DNA from: Kalmanozyma brasiliensis GHG001
Lineage: Eukaryota > Basidiomycota > Ustilaginomycetes > Ustilaginales
Direction of reading: 5' to 3'
Assembly (NCBI RefSeq): GCF_000497045.1
Contig: NW_015961989.1
Coordinates: forward strand, 742,570-806,569
Length of the DNA: 64,000 bases
Positions 1 to 10,348 of the stretch are shown here, in pieces. Numbering within the stretch: position 1 is the first letter of the stretch; each line of letters starts with the position of its first letter. The notes under the pieces were generated by a model. It saw nothing but the letters and a program-made list of their open reading frames with translations, was not told the DNA's origin and made no database searches. Made by a program: the position numbers and the translations under genes.

Positions 1-1
1 T

Positions 2-1702
2 ACCATTGCTCCGACCCGTCAGGAAAACCATCCGTTCAGCTTGTGGGACTACCTCAAAGAAGAGGTCCTCGCCACCGACTTTGATGCGACCCAGGAGATG
101 AAGTGGGAAAGGGTCACCAACTTCATCTCGATCCCGTTCTGGATGGAAAAGATCATCCTCTTCGGTTTCGTCGTCTGCCTTGACTCGTTCCTCTACACCT
201 TCACCATCTTGCCGCTTCGCTTCTGCGTGGCCATGTGGACGTGGCTCGGCAACAGTGCCAGGTGGATTCTCGGCAGCGAAAAGCGGTATCTGCATTCGTC
301 GCACAAGTGCGACATCCTCAAAATGCTCCTCATCGTGCTCAGCTGCGTGATCCTCTCGCGCATCACCGACGCGAGTAAGATGTATCACTCGGTCCGCGGG
401 CAGGACGTGGTCAAGCTCTCCGTCATCTTCAACGTGCTCGAGATTGCAGATCGTCTCTGCTGCAGTTTCGGGCAAGACCTGCTCGACTCGCTCTTTTCTC
501 GCAGCACGCTCGCTCGACGCAAGAATGGCAAACAGCCCTATCTACGACCGATTGGCTTCTTCTGCCTCAGCCTGTGCTACGTTCTCGCACACACGCTCGT
601 GCTCTTTTACCAGCTGGTGACGCTCAACGTCGCCATCAACAGCTACGACAACGCGTTGCTGACGTTGCTGCTCTCGAACCAGTTCGTCGAGATCAAGTCG
701 AGCGTTTTCAAAAAGTTCGAGAAAGAAAACGTCTTCCAAATGACGTGCGCCGATATCGTCGAGCGCTTCCAGCTCACCCTCATGCTGTCGGCGATCGGCC
801 TTCGCAACCTTATCGAGCTATCGGGTGGATCGCTCGAGCCTACATCGAGTCCGCTCCCCGCGAGCTTCACTGTGTTTCCAAGTCTCAGCTTGCTCGAGAC
901 GGTCCTGACGCCTGTCTGCATCGTGCTCGCGAGCGAGTGCATCGTCGACTGGCTCAAGCACGCCTTTATCACCAAATTCAACCACATCCGTCCCGCGGTC
1001 TACGGTCGCTTCATGGACGTGCTCTGCCGGGATCTGGTGGTAGGAGGGCCGTCCACGAAAGAGAACAGCCGCAAGCATACCTTCGTCGATCAGAGCCCCA
1101 TCATTAGTCGTCGTCTCGGCTTTGCTGCGTTGCCGTTGGCGTGTTTGCTGGTGCGACTCATCTTGCAGATCATCGGCATGATCGGCGACACGAGTCACAT
1201 TGACGAATGCATTGCCCCCATCAGCCCGCGCGAGACAGGATGGATCGGCGTCGTCGCGCGAAAGCTGGGGGCCAACGATATCGACAACGACCTGGTGCGC
1301 GCTATGGACCTGTTTGTGCGAGGCTCAGCGTGGGCGCTGACGCTTGTCATCGCTTGGGCCTTTCTCGTCGCTGTCAAGCTCTTGTTGGGCACCAACCTGG
1401 TCAGTTTCGCCTCGCACCGCTATGCCACGATGCACGAGCGCGAAAACGAAGAAAGCCTCAACGCGAGGGATCGAGCTCCCATCGGCACCAACAAGGACGA
1501 GAGGAGCTACGACAAGTCGCTCGGCCGTTTCATTGACAGGGCGGACGACGACGCGATCCAGATCAAGCTCGATGGGACACACGTCCTGCCGACGCCGAAA
1601 GAGAGAGACAAAGGGAAGGATGCAGGCCATCCGAAAGTCAAGAAGGAGAACTCGCTCATGGAGGTCAGTCGGTACAACATGGTGCGTTCGCGCATTTGGT
1701 AG
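2..1702 (+). CDS. TAPT1/DUF747-family multi-pass membrane protein, 5' truncated
   Basis: The frame is open from base 2 and has no in-frame ATG near its beginning, so the gene starts upstream of the window and only its C-terminal ~566 residues are present. The visible protein opens with the LWDYLKEE block that precedes the first membrane helix in the TAPT1 family, followed by IPFWMEKIILFGF and a series of hydrophobic segments: about residues 35-80, 100-118, 190-215, 290-325, 370-390 and 440-465 of the visible part. The tail is hydrophilic and charged (DRADDDAIQ, KERDKGKDAG). Family members are ER or Golgi membrane proteins (animal TAPT1, yeast Emp65), some linked to folding of ER membrane or luminal proteins; the exact role here is inferred. 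The gene is convergent with the TatD gene, with ~115 bp between stop codons. Confidence 0.82.
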   Translation, partial: TIAPTRQENHPFSLWDYLKEEVLATDFDATQEMKWERVTNFISIPFWMEKIILFGFVVCLDSFLYTFTILPLRFCVAMWTWLGNSARWILGSEKRYLHSSHKCDILKMLLIVLSCVILSRITDASKMYHSVRGQDVVKLSVIFNVLEIADRLCCSFGQDLLDSLFSRSTLARRKNGKQPYLRPIGFFCLSLCYVLAHTLVLFYQLVTLNVAINSYDNALLTLLLSNQFVEIKSSVFKKFEKENVFQMTCADIVERFQLTLMLSAIGLRNLIELSGGSLEPTSSPLPASFTVFPSLSLLETVLTPVCIVLASECIVDWLKHAFITKFNHIRPAVYGRFMDVLCRDLVVGGPSTKENSRKHTFVDQSPIISRRLGFAALPLACLLVRLILQIIGMIGDTSHIDECIAPISPRETGWIGVVARKLGANDIDNDLVRAMDLFVRGSAWALTLVIAWAFLVAVKLLLGTNLVSFASHRYATMHERENEESLNARDRAPIGTNKDERSYDKSLGRFIDRADDDAIQIKLDGTHVLPTPKERDKGKDAGHPKVKKENSLMEVSRYNMVRSRIW

Positions 1703-1817
1703 CGCGGTGGTGGGTCTGCAATCCATTCGCATTTGCATTGTCTTCGTTCGGAGTGACCTTCGCGCTGATGTTTGTGTGTGGAAAGTGGCTCTTGAGCCTG
1801 TCGTCGCCTTTTTGAGG

Positions 1818-2939
1818 TCAACTACGATTGAGTTGCTCGTCGTCCTCATCCGACTCGTCCGATTCCGAGTCTGGGTCTCTTCCAGTGTAGAACGCTTCCC
1901 AATTGGCCCTCAGCTGCTTTGCCGCCGCCTCAGCGTCCAGCCCATGAAGCTGGGCGAAGTACCCATTCGCCTGCGCCAAGTACCCGGGAATGCCGCTGAC
2001 CGTATGGTAGTCGCTCTCCACGAGCGCTCTACTTCGGTCTACGCTAGCGAGGCATTCGCGCGCGACGATCTGCTTGCGGTTGATCGTCGACGAAAAGCCG
2101 ACATACACATTGGCGTGCTTCTTGGTGATCGACTTGACGACGTTGGTGTCGAGCGTGCATGAGTGGAGCGATATCCTCACCGCGCCAAATGCGGCGATAT
2201 CCGTGTTGCGTAGGGACGAGAGAAGGTCGACGGTGAGGCCAGCCGCTTGAACTGAGTGGAGCGAGATGTTGCGCTTGTACTGGAGGGCTACGTCGATTTG
2301 GGCGCGGAGGACCGAGAGCTGGTGCGCCTGCGGTGTTTTGAGCTTGGTCAGCTTGGGTGTTGAGGTGTCGAGATCGGTGCGGTGCGGATCGTAGTTCCAG
2401 GCACGTCGAGGTATCCTGAATGCTCGGTCGATGCCGACTTCGCCTAGGAGGGCCGATGGGAAGCGATCAAAGTTCTCGCGAATCCCGGCAGAAACGCTCT
2501 CGAGCGATACGGGGTCAGGCAGCTGCTCCCATATCGCTGCGAGCTCCTCTTTTGCTGTATTTTTTTCGCCTGGTGCGGGCTCTGGGATGCCAAAAAGCTC
2601 GTGATAGTGTTGCTCCTTGCTTGGTGGCGGATCGGAGAGCGAGATCTGGTGTGCGAACCATGGATGCCACCCGAAGCACGGGATGACCTTGTCGGGATGT
2701 CGTGAAGCGAGCTCGGCGACCATGCCTTGGTCTCTCGCATTGGTGGACATGCACACTAGACGCCCGACAGGAGTGTCGCGGATGCGATTCGAGAGCTCGT
2801 CCAGGTTGGACGATGTGTAGGCAGACGGATCGTCGGTGGGATGGCAGTGCGAATCGACAAAGTAGGCTGCGAGCGTCGACGAGGGCTGCTGGATAGCGGC
2901 AGACTCGCTCGTGTCGCTGTGCGAGCCTCCAGCACACAT
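1818..2939 (-). CDS. TatD-family metal-dependent hydrolase (Scn1/Cut9-interacting type)
   Basis: A 373-residue intronless gene starting at a real ATG (2939-2937). It is a TIM-barrel amidohydrolase of the TatD DNase group. Visible metal ligands are the first-strand DSHCHP (HxH), the glutamate in LGEVGIDRAFR, histidines in ISLHSVQAAG and ISLHSCTL, and a late aspartate in ESDYHT. An acidic tail (DPDSESDESDEDDEQ) closes the protein. The GWHPWF block and overall size resemble fission yeast Scn1, a TatD-like protein that interacts genetically and physically with the APC/C subunit Cut9. TatD proteins are Mg-dependent 3' exonucleases, so a nuclease activity is possible but not shown. The 5' end faces the 3' end of the Spp2-like gene. 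Confidence 0.85.
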   Translation of the reverse strand: MCAGGSHSDTSESAAIQQPSSTLAAYFVDSHCHPTDDPSAYTSSNLDELSNRIRDTPVGRLVCMSTNARDQGMVAELASRHPDKVIPCFGWHPWFAHQISLSDPPPSKEQHYHELFGIPEPAPGEKNTAKEELAAIWEQLPDPVSLESVSAGIRENFDRFPSALLGEVGIDRAFRIPRRAWNYDPHRTDLDTSTPKLTKLKTPQAHQLSVLRAQIDVALQYKRNISLHSVQAAGLTVDLLSSLRNTDIAAFGAVRISLHSCTLDTNVVKSITKKHANVYVGFSSTINRKQIVARECLASVDRSRALVESDYHTVSGIPGYLAQANGYFAQLHGLDAEAAAKQLRANWEAFYTGRDPDSESDESDEDDEQLNRS

Positions 2940-3386
2940 CGTGCTTCTGTCCGTGTTTTGCTCGCCTCGTTATAGGATGGTGCTGATGGAGATGGGAGCA
3001 GGAAACCCGGATCATCCTCCCAAACATTTCACGCTTGGACCCTGACGTCCGTGCCCAGAAACGGCGTTCATGCCTCCACTTCGCCACGATGAGCTCTGAG
3101 CTGCATAGGCCTGCAGAAAAGCCTGGCGGATGATCTTGACCTCAGCTTTGTGCTCCCGTGCGTCAAGCGCAGGTCGGTGGACCTCAGGCAAGACCACAAC
3201 TCACTCACAAGATCGAATCACGCAGGACGACCGAACTGAGTCTTCCAACAGCCGGCTTTCTTACACAGACTTGGGCGTTTCGCGCGTCTCGCAGACGCAG
3301 CAAGCGCCTCACTTTGGAAAAAGAATCGTGTTTGACGCTGCAATGTTCCCTGGGGTATACATGATGGCTGAGGACGATGTGCGGAG
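2940..3386. other. Intergenic: TatD upstream region and spp2 3' region
   Basis: A 447 bp stretch between two genes on the minus strand. It should hold the TatD promoter and the terminator of the Spp2-like gene. I see no tRNA, repeat or convincing small gene; the short open frames here are frame extensions of neighbours. Confidence 0.5.
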
Positions 3387-4637
3387 TCAACGACGATGCT
3401 CTCTATGACGCCTGTCATCTCTATCTCGGTCTCGATTGCGGTCACGGTCACGGTCACGATCGCGATCGCGATCAGACTTGCGGTCGTAATCTGGTCTGGA
3501 CGATGTATGCGAGCGACTGTGGCTGTCCCGGTCATCTCTGCGACTGTCACGATGTCGATGTCGGTCGGGATCCTTGGTCCTCGCAGGACTGCGTGAGCGC
3601 TGTCGTTCTGAACCGCGCGACTGGCTGGTGTATCGGTCCTTTTCGTCCCTCTGAGGATAGTCACGAGATGAAGTTGCCTCTCTTGAACGATGTGCGGGTG
3701 ACTCCGTTCTGCCGTTGGAAGATGATTCGCTCTCGCGTTTGGTGATGGGGACGTATTTGTAATCACGCCTGTCTTTGGGCCGATGGTTTCGCGAGGAGGA
3801 GGACGAAGACATCGGCGATCCGGCCGATGCGGATGGTCTCTCCTTCGCGCCAAGACCAAGCAGCGCAGCTCGCTTCTTCGGCTCAGCCGCCTGTTGCGGG
3901 CCCTTTCCGCCTTTTCCTGTGCCCATGCCTTCCTTCCATCCCATTCCGCGGAGGAGGGCCATGCCGAATTGGTCGACCGGGGTGGCCGCATAGTCATCGA
4001 GCGTAGGTGCTTCCGGCCTAGAGTCAACGTCGTGCTGAAGCAGCTCGCTTTCGGACTCTTGCTGCTGAATGATCAAAGGCTCTCCGTTGTAGCTACCGCC
4101 AACGCCCTCGCCGGCAAGTAGAGCCTTGAGCGCTTCCTGATCTGTCCCTTTCTCGTCTGACGTGGTAGCCGGAGCAGCCGGGGTCGAGGCCACGTCATCC
4201 CTGGCTTGGTTCAAGCTACCTGTTGGCGCGTCTTCTGATCGAGGTCTCGATTTCCGCACTTCCAGCCCAGCCTTTTGCGCTTCAGTGTTGATGGCATCCG
4301 TTCCCGCATCGCCATTGGCAGAGATTTTGGAAGCTGAGCCAGGTACAGCTGTGGAGTCTGCCCTACGCATGGACACGAGCGGACCGAGTGATTGGAGATT
4401 GGACGCCACGCCCAGACGTTGCTTACGATCTTGCCGCCAGTCGAGATTGGATGCTACCGGAATGATGCGGGGAGCAGCGGCCACGGGCGATGCTCTGCGC
4501 CCCTTGGCACCTTCGCGACCGAACGAGACGATTTCTTCGCGTCGACTCGAAGAAGCATGGTGTCCGGCGTCGTCGTCGTCCGAGTCGTCAAACGCCCGCG
4601 GCCTTGTATTCGGCCTTGATGAGCTCTTCTGTGGCAT
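3387..4637 (-). CDS. SPP2: Spp2-like G-patch pre-mRNA splicing factor
   Basis: Predicted 416 residues. The frame stays open upstream to 4793, but the ATG at 4637-4635 is preferred because the protein then begins MPQKSSSRPN followed by an acidic stretch, while upstream sequence is low-quality. The diagnostic element is one G-patch at about residues 210-260: VDQFGMALLRGMGW, then GMGTGKGGKG and ALLGLGAK. The C-terminal ~120 residues are RS/RD-rich, ending in many Asp-Arg dipeptides and HREHRR. Spp2 (human GPKOW) binds and activates the DEAH helicase Prp2 through its G-patch during catalytic activation of the spliceosome. GPKOW also carries KOW domains, which I do not see, so the fungal Spp2 form fits better. 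It is divergent from the permease gene, with 1.5 kb between. Confidence 0.8.
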   Translation of the reverse strand: MPQKSSSRPNTRPRAFDDSDDDDAGHHASSSRREEIVSFGREGAKGRRASPVAAAPRIIPVASNLDWRQDRKQRLGVASNLQSLGPLVSMRRADSTAVPGSASKISANGDAGTDAINTEAQKAGLEVRKSRPRSEDAPTGSLNQARDDVASTPAAPATTSDEKGTDQEALKALLAGEGVGGSYNGEPLIIQQQESESELLQHDVDSRPEAPTLDDYAATPVDQFGMALLRGMGWKEGMGTGKGGKGPQQAAEPKKRAALLGLGAKERPSASAGSPMSSSSSSRNHRPKDRRDYKYVPITKRESESSSNGRTESPAHRSREATSSRDYPQRDEKDRYTSQSRGSERQRSRSPARTKDPDRHRHRDSRRDDRDSHSRSHTSSRPDYDRKSDRDRDRDRDRDRNRDRDRDDRRHREHRR

Positions 4638-6180
4638 TGTCAGAATGCCAAAGGGGCTGACATGTGCCTGCTGCAGTGCGTGGAGGTGTAAGAGAGACGG
4701 TGCGCAGTCAAAGGGTTGGCAATCTGAACGCGAGCGACTCAGGGTCCTTGAAGAGGAGCTCGGCTTGTGATCTGAATTACGTAATCGAAACAATTCCCAG
4801 GAAGGGTCGACCTGTTCTGCTCAACGTGAGCGGCTCGGTCCGCGACTGCAATCACAATTGGATTGCAACTCGAGTCAGAATGGCCGGCATCACCGACCAG
4901 AGTTGTTCCTGAAGGTTCCGGTACGAATGGACTACCAGGCAAACAGATAGCGTGGTAGCGACCGATCCGTGCGAGGAGGTGGGTTGCCACATCAGAGAAG
5001 CTGGTGTGAAACCCCAAATTCGAGCTCGTGCATATCTGAACGTCGATCCTTTCCTTTGGAACGGAAAGCGAGACGGGCCGACTCGCGACCGTCGAGTTTG
5101 ACAGCCAGAGAGAAGAATTGGGAAGACGCCACGGATCCACTTCGGCTGTCACGGTCGGCTTAGTCGCTTTCGGTGAATTTCAGGGAGAATTTTCTGGCCC
5201 TTGAGTCGAACCTGCGGCGCGGCATGGCATGTGATCCGCTCTGTTTCTTCCGTCGCTTCGAGAGCCTAAGCGATCCAGACTACATCATCACAATCAACCA
5301 AAAAAAAGGCTTGTCTTCGGGATCTCGCTTCCGAACGCACACAATGGAATGCGCTTATCTCTCTATCACAACGACCTCGTGTGGTGGCAAATGGCAGTCG
5401 AGCAAGTCTCGCATGTCAGTCTATAAGGCAAGGTGGTCCGCGAAGAAGGCGCCAAGTTGGACGGGCGGCTGAGTTGCAAGTCGAATTCACCCGAAAAAGT
5501 TTTGTCCACCGGCCCAAAACCGAAAAACCTACGCGAACGTCGAATACAGTAGCGAATTGGCGCTCGCTCCCTAACTCCTTTCGGCTTATTCTATTCGACC
5601 GTACACGACTTGATCACAAACTACGCCCACGCCTTGTGACCTTGTGTAGCGGATGAGATAAGTGATTGGTCGGCTGTCGCCTCGAATGGATCGGCTGCTC
5701 GGTCGTGCTTATCGTTATCCAATGAAGGGTCGATTTGAGTTCAGCTGCATGCATCTTCATCTCATTGTGGGAGGAAGCCTGCGTGTCGAATCAATCTAAA
5801 GCTCTTCCGAACTCGCTCCTAGTCATGCTGCATTTCAAGTGACGATGGTCCAGAGCCAAAGGTCCCTGCGTCTTCCCACCTCGGCACACCCTCGGCCCTT
5901 CTTTGCCATTGCCGCTCGAACCCCGCCACATGCCCATCGCATGCACTCTCGAGCCTCGTCGTGTGTGTGTGACCCGTTGAATCTGCTCCCGCTGCAGATC
6001 ACAAACTTTTCTTCTTTGCCGCCCATTGGCTCCTCCCGCTTTCTGTTGACCACTTCACTTACATATACACCGTCATCCCTTCCACCTTCTCCCCTCTTGT
6101 CCGCCTCTTCGCCCCATCTCCATTTCCTACTCGCACTGGCCCGTTCAGCACGGCTCTTTCGTGGCCTGTAAAACTTCACC
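4638..6180. promoter_or_regulatory. Divergent intergenic region, Spp2-like gene / amino-acid permease
   Basis: A 1.5 kb region between divergent start codons, so it holds both promoters. The 170 bp before the permease ATG is C/T-rich on the plus strand (from about 6010), typical of fungal 5' leaders. There is a short A run near 5291. I find no recognisable gene; the longest open frames (for example minus strand 4739-5152) have no family resemblance. Confidence 0.5.
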
Positions 6181-7920
6181 ATGGCGTCCGCTGAAGGTCA
6201 TGCCAGCACTCCGCTCTCTCCCGACCTGGAGAAAAGGTCCTACCCTCCCTCCGACTCCCTTGAGAAGGATTCTTCGAACGAAGATGCTGCCGCGCTCGCC
6301 CGCCTTGGTATGGACGAGCAATCCTCAGACGGTCACGTGCAACGCAACCTCAAACAGAGGCACTTGTCCATGATTGCTCTCGGCGGTACCATCGGGACTG
6401 GTCTCTTTGTCGGTCTCGGCGCCTCTCTTGCCAGCGCTGGTCCCGTCAGCACCCTCATCGCCTACATCATCATGGGCGGCGTCGTCTACTCGATGATGGT
6501 TGCTCTCGGTGAGGTCGGTACTCTCCTCGCTGTCCCCGGTGGCTTCACTCACCACGCCTCTCGCTTCCTCGACCCAAGTCTTGGCTTCGCTCTAGGCTGG
6601 AACTACTGGTACAGTTATGGTATCACCCTTCCCACCGAGATCTCGGCTTCTGCCATTCTCATTCAGTACTGGGACACCACACAGTCTATCAACCCTGCCG
6701 CCTGGATCTCGATCCTGATCGTGCTCGTTGTTGGTGTCAACTTCCTCGGGGTTAGGTACTACGGCGAAACCGAATTTTGGTTCTGTCTCATCAAGGTGCT
6801 CGCCGTCATTGTCCTCATCATCACATCGCTCGTCATCGACCTCGGCGGAGGTCCACGAGGCGACCGTCTGGGCTTCCGCTACTGGAAGGACCCCGGACCC
6901 ATGGCACAGCTCTTTTGGAGCCCCGACCCCGTCACTGGAAAGCCCACGGGTGGCATCAGTGGCTCTTTCGGACGATTCCTCGCTTTCTGGAACATCTTCG
7001 TCCAATCTGCGTTTTCGTTCGCGGGAACCGAGATCATAGGAGTAGCAATCGGTGAGACCGAGAACCCCCGCAAGAACGTTCCCAAGGCGATCAAGCGTGT
7101 GTTCTGGCGAATCCTGCTCTTTTACGTCCTTGCCATCTTTATGGTAGGCCTAGTGGTGCCCTACAACGACCCTCGTCTTCTCGGCGGCGGAGACGATGCT
7201 AGCGCTTCTCCTTTCGTGTTGGCGATTTCCGACGCTGGCATCAAGGTAATGCCCAACATCATCAATGCCGTACTCTTGATCACAACATGGTCCGCGGCCA
7301 ACTCGGACCTCTACGCCTCGTCAAGGACCATTTACGCGCTAGCGCTCGAGAACAAAGCGCCAGGGTTCCTCCGCAGATGCACCAAAAATGGCACACCCGT
7401 CTGGGCGATCTTCGTCACCTCCCTCTTTGCGCCGCTCGCCTACTTGTCTTGCGGAGCAGGCGGTGCTCAAAAGGCCTTCAGCTACCTTTACGCCGTCTCG
7501 GCAATCTCGATCATCATCTGTTGGATCGTGATCTTGGCAGTTTATGCCCGTTTCTACCACGGGCTCAAGTTCCACGGCATCTCCCGCAGCACCTTGCCGT
7601 ATAGGGCACCCTTCCAGCCTTACCTGACCTACTTTGGCATGGTCTTCCTCACCCTCGTGCTGCTCTTTGCCGGCTTCACTGTCTTCCTCAAGGGTCAGTG
7701 GAGCACCAGCGGCTTTGTCACCACCTACATCTGCATTCCCGTCTTCTTCGCCTGCTGGATCGGATGGAAATTCTGGCACAAGACCAAATTCGTTAGCCTC
7801 TCGCAGATGGACTTCGACACGGGTCGCAGGCAGATCGACGACAACGAGGAGGCGGAAAGGATCAAGGAGTCGCAAAAGACACGATCAACACTTGAACGCG
7901 TGTGGGACTGGATGATGTGA
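6181..7920 (+). CDS. Amino-acid permease, APC superfamily (YAT/AAT family)
   Basis: A 579-residue intronless plasma-membrane transporter. After a hydrophilic N-terminus of ~60 residues comes the signature RHLSMIALGGTIGTGLFVG of fungal amino-acid permeases, then about 12 hydrophobic segments, including the GWNYWYSYGITLP and FAGTEIIGVAIGETENPRK blocks that line the substrate path in this family. The C-terminal tail (DDNEEAERIKES) is soluble. The family imports amino acids by proton symport; the particular substrate cannot be read from sequence. N-terminal lysines and Ser/Thr-rich patches could serve ubiquitin-dependent turnover, which is inference. The ATG at 6181 follows the context TTCACC, a good fungal start. 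Confidence 0.93.
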   Translation: MASAEGHASTPLSPDLEKRSYPPSDSLEKDSSNEDAAALARLGMDEQSSDGHVQRNLKQRHLSMIALGGTIGTGLFVGLGASLASAGPVSTLIAYIIMGGVVYSMMVALGEVGTLLAVPGGFTHHASRFLDPSLGFALGWNYWYSYGITLPTEISASAILIQYWDTTQSINPAAWISILIVLVVGVNFLGVRYYGETEFWFCLIKVLAVIVLIITSLVIDLGGGPRGDRLGFRYWKDPGPMAQLFWSPDPVTGKPTGGISGSFGRFLAFWNIFVQSAFSFAGTEIIGVAIGETENPRKNVPKAIKRVFWRILLFYVLAIFMVGLVVPYNDPRLLGGGDDASASPFVLAISDAGIKVMPNIINAVLLITTWSAANSDLYASSRTIYALALENKAPGFLRRCTKNGTPVWAIFVTSLFAPLAYLSCGAGGAQKAFSYLYAVSAISIIICWIVILAVYARFYHGLKFHGISRSTLPYRAPFQPYLTYFGMVFLTLVLLFAGFTVFLKGQWSTSGFVTTYICIPVFFACWIGWKFWHKTKFVSLSQMDFDTGRRQIDDNEEAERIKESQKTRSTLERVWDWMM

Positions 7921-8453
7921 TGTTCTCGCATCCATGCCCAGCGTCTAAGCTCATTCGACGGCAGCCTCGTGCTCCGTCATCCTGCCTTCACGGCTCACCA
8001 CAAGACTCGCTACGGCTTGTTGTGCGGTCACAAGCATTCGCATTGCCTCTATAACCTCTGTCACCTGCATTCTTCTCTTTTCTTTGCATTGTATCATTAT
8101 ATGGAATCTTCTTCATCATCCTCAACGGGCTCGTCTATTCTGGCAGACCGTGACAGTCATGAATCGTCCGTGCACTGCATTGTGCTGACTGAATGCCTGT
8201 GCATGAGACCGCTTCGAAATTCGCCGATGGCACATGGCTTGCGGATTTTCAAACATCGACTGAGATGGCAGCGGACAGGTAATGACTCCAGCACGGCCTT
8301 ATCAGACATGGATGGGAAACACTCACGAGACCATCGATGGGTCTCTGACTGGTGCTCGCCGTCTGAATAGATTTCTAGACCTTGATGCGAAGCAACAGCC
8401 ATGTTGTTCGTCGCTCGAGGGCCACTCCAGCCGTCGAGCTGCCCTTCCTGCGC
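7921..8453. other. Convergent 3' intergenic region
   Basis: A 533 bp region between the permease stop and the JmjC gene stop. It should contain two transcript ends. A short TCTTCATCATCC run sits near 8108. No gene or RNA was recognised. Confidence 0.45.
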
Positions 8454-9296
8454 TTACAGATACCAGAAGTTGACGCTTGCGCTCGTGCTCAAGCTCTGAA
8501 CGCAGTGATACCAGCCTTGAGGAATGTACAGGACATCTCCGGCGTCTAGCTCGGCGACGAAGGCGTTGTCTGATGCCAGCGCTTCCGACAAGAGCGGCCG
8601 GTCCTGCGAGGGAGTCAGAAGCTCTTGCTCCGATGCAATTTCAGAAGTGTTCTGCTGAGGTCCGCTCGGCTTGATGTAGAGGTTTGGAGCCAGCGCTGGT
8701 GCGAAGAGATGGACTCGCTTGCGACCGACGATCTGAGCGAACAGGTTCTCGTAAGGATCACGATGCAGTGGGGTATAAGTGCCGCCGGGACCGATCCAAA
8801 CGTTGCTCCTCCATTGCTCCTGCGCGCCTTTGGGTCCGGCCTGTGTATGCGGTAGTCCTGGAGCCTCTTGCGCCAGGCTAGGTGCCTTCGAGAGCAGGTC
8901 AAACTGAGCCAGGTAGCCTACCGGCTGCTGTTGTTGCGATGCGTCAGTCGACCACGGGATCTTGCGTCCGATGAAAGCGTCGAGGAAGAGCGAGAAGGGC
9001 ATCTCGATGCGGTCCCACTTGCCGCCGCCTGCGTTGTAGCCGAGGTTGGGCTGCGAGATCTCTACCGGCACCATCAGATCCGCCGTCTCGGGCCGCTTGA
9101 GCCCGTCGAGTGTCTCCTGCCCTTTGGCGTCGATGGTGGACCATGCCTTCAGTGCTGGCCATACAACTTTCTCCGGCGACGGGTTGGATGTGAGAAGACC
9201 CTGAAAGTGGCCCGGGCGACCCGCCAGCTGGAAGTCCTTCACGAAGCGGACCGCCGAGATGCCGTTCCGTAGCGAGGCCAGTGGTCGGACAGACAT
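8454..9296 (-). CDS. JmjC/cupin-8 oxygenase, JMJD5 (KDM8)-like
   Basis: Predicted 280 residues from the ATG at 9296-9294; the frame continues upstream to 9608, but that part is unlike the family and the start MSVRPLASL fits better. The fold is a Fe(II)/2-oxoglutarate-dependent JmjC barrel: the HxD pair is in YTPLHRDPYENLFAQ, preceded by the NVWIGPGGT strand, followed by IVGRKRVHLFAP, and the distal iron ligand is the histidine in IPQGWYHCVQSL. The ending SASVNFWYL is typical of JMJD5/JMJD7 proteins, which hydroxylate arginyl or lysyl residues. JMJD5 and JMJD7 cannot be separated with certainty from this view; no chromatin-reader domain is present. Confidence 0.83.
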   Translation of the reverse strand: MSVRPLASLRNGISAVRFVKDFQLAGRPGHFQGLLTSNPSPEKVVWPALKAWSTIDAKGQETLDGLKRPETADLMVPVEISQPNLGYNAGGGKWDRIEMPFSLFLDAFIGRKIPWSTDASQQQQPVGYLAQFDLLSKAPSLAQEAPGLPHTQAGPKGAQEQWRSNVWIGPGGTYTPLHRDPYENLFAQIVGRKRVHLFAPALAPNLYIKPSGPQQNTSEIASEQELLTPSQDRPLLSEALASDNAFVAELDAGDVLYIPQGWYHCVQSLSTSASVNFWYL

Positions 9297-10348
9297 GGCC
9301 TCATCGTTATCGACCAGATTGAGATGATGGGAGTGGAGGAGGAAGAATGGGAGCTGCGAGTGCTCGAGCCATACATGCACACCTGTCGAAAATGTCCGAC
9401 ACTTGACCGAGACATGTCCTTTGCATTCAATCAAATTTATCAAATCTACCCAGCAAGGAGAGTGACAGCTTGTCGTCCTGCACTTTTTGTCCACTTCTCG
9501 TCGGCACTTTGCATCTGCCATGAGAAGTGGATGCGGGCATTTGATTGCAACAAATCCTAGGACATAATATTGCCAGAAGATAGGCCAACAGAGAGCAATT
9601 TTCGCCAATTCAAGAGCTTCCGAACAATTTCACGGCCCCCATTTCGGGTCGTGTTTTATTTTGACGTCGCTAATTCAAGCCGAGCGCTCAAAAAAGAAAT
9701 CGAGTGAAGTTTTTGAAGGTCACAAATAAGCTGCATGAATGGCCTCTTCTTTGCGTGCGATGTCGACGTGAGCCAATTGAGGGTAAATAGTTAGCCAAGG
9801 GTCATGAAATTTGATCGATCTCTCCGGAAAAAAAGCGACCTGAGTATCGAGATTTGCAGAAATTGTCGTCAAAACAGCCTTTGCGCCCATGAGGTCGGAT
9901 CACAAACACGCAACTTTGCCGTTCTCATGGAAGACCACAGCCGAAATGCTGGAACATGTCAAAAATACACTCTTGGCATGCTGGTGAGCAGTCACTTCGC
10001 GCCTCTTTTGGTCACCATCGGCGGACCTGAGGCAGAAGAGTGGGCATGCTTTGCCAAGGATCCATCATCTCGGATGCGAAGGTCAATCATTGATCACTCA
10101 GCGTTGTTGAGAAGCAGGGACGAGGATTGGCGGATGTGGCGTCGCCATGTGATCCGTCTCTGGGTTCGCAGAGACTGGGAAGGGAAGGAGGCCAGGGTAC
10201 TGAGATCTACCAGGCGACCATCTCGAGCCAGGTGTGCTCACGGCTGCCACCATGCAACCTTCGTCGCGATCACCCACATCATCTCAGACAAGAATGCGCA
10301 GCCGCAGCCCCAAACGACGTCACACCAAAGCTTCGACAATCGACAGTA
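9297..10348. other. Intergenic region upstream of the JmjC gene
   Basis: About 1.05 kb containing the JmjC promoter and the 3' end of the next minus-strand gene. A plus-strand ATG frame at 9804-10361 (185 codons) lies here but has no family resemblance and overlaps the neighbour's 3' end, so I do not call it. No repeats stand out. Confidence 0.4.
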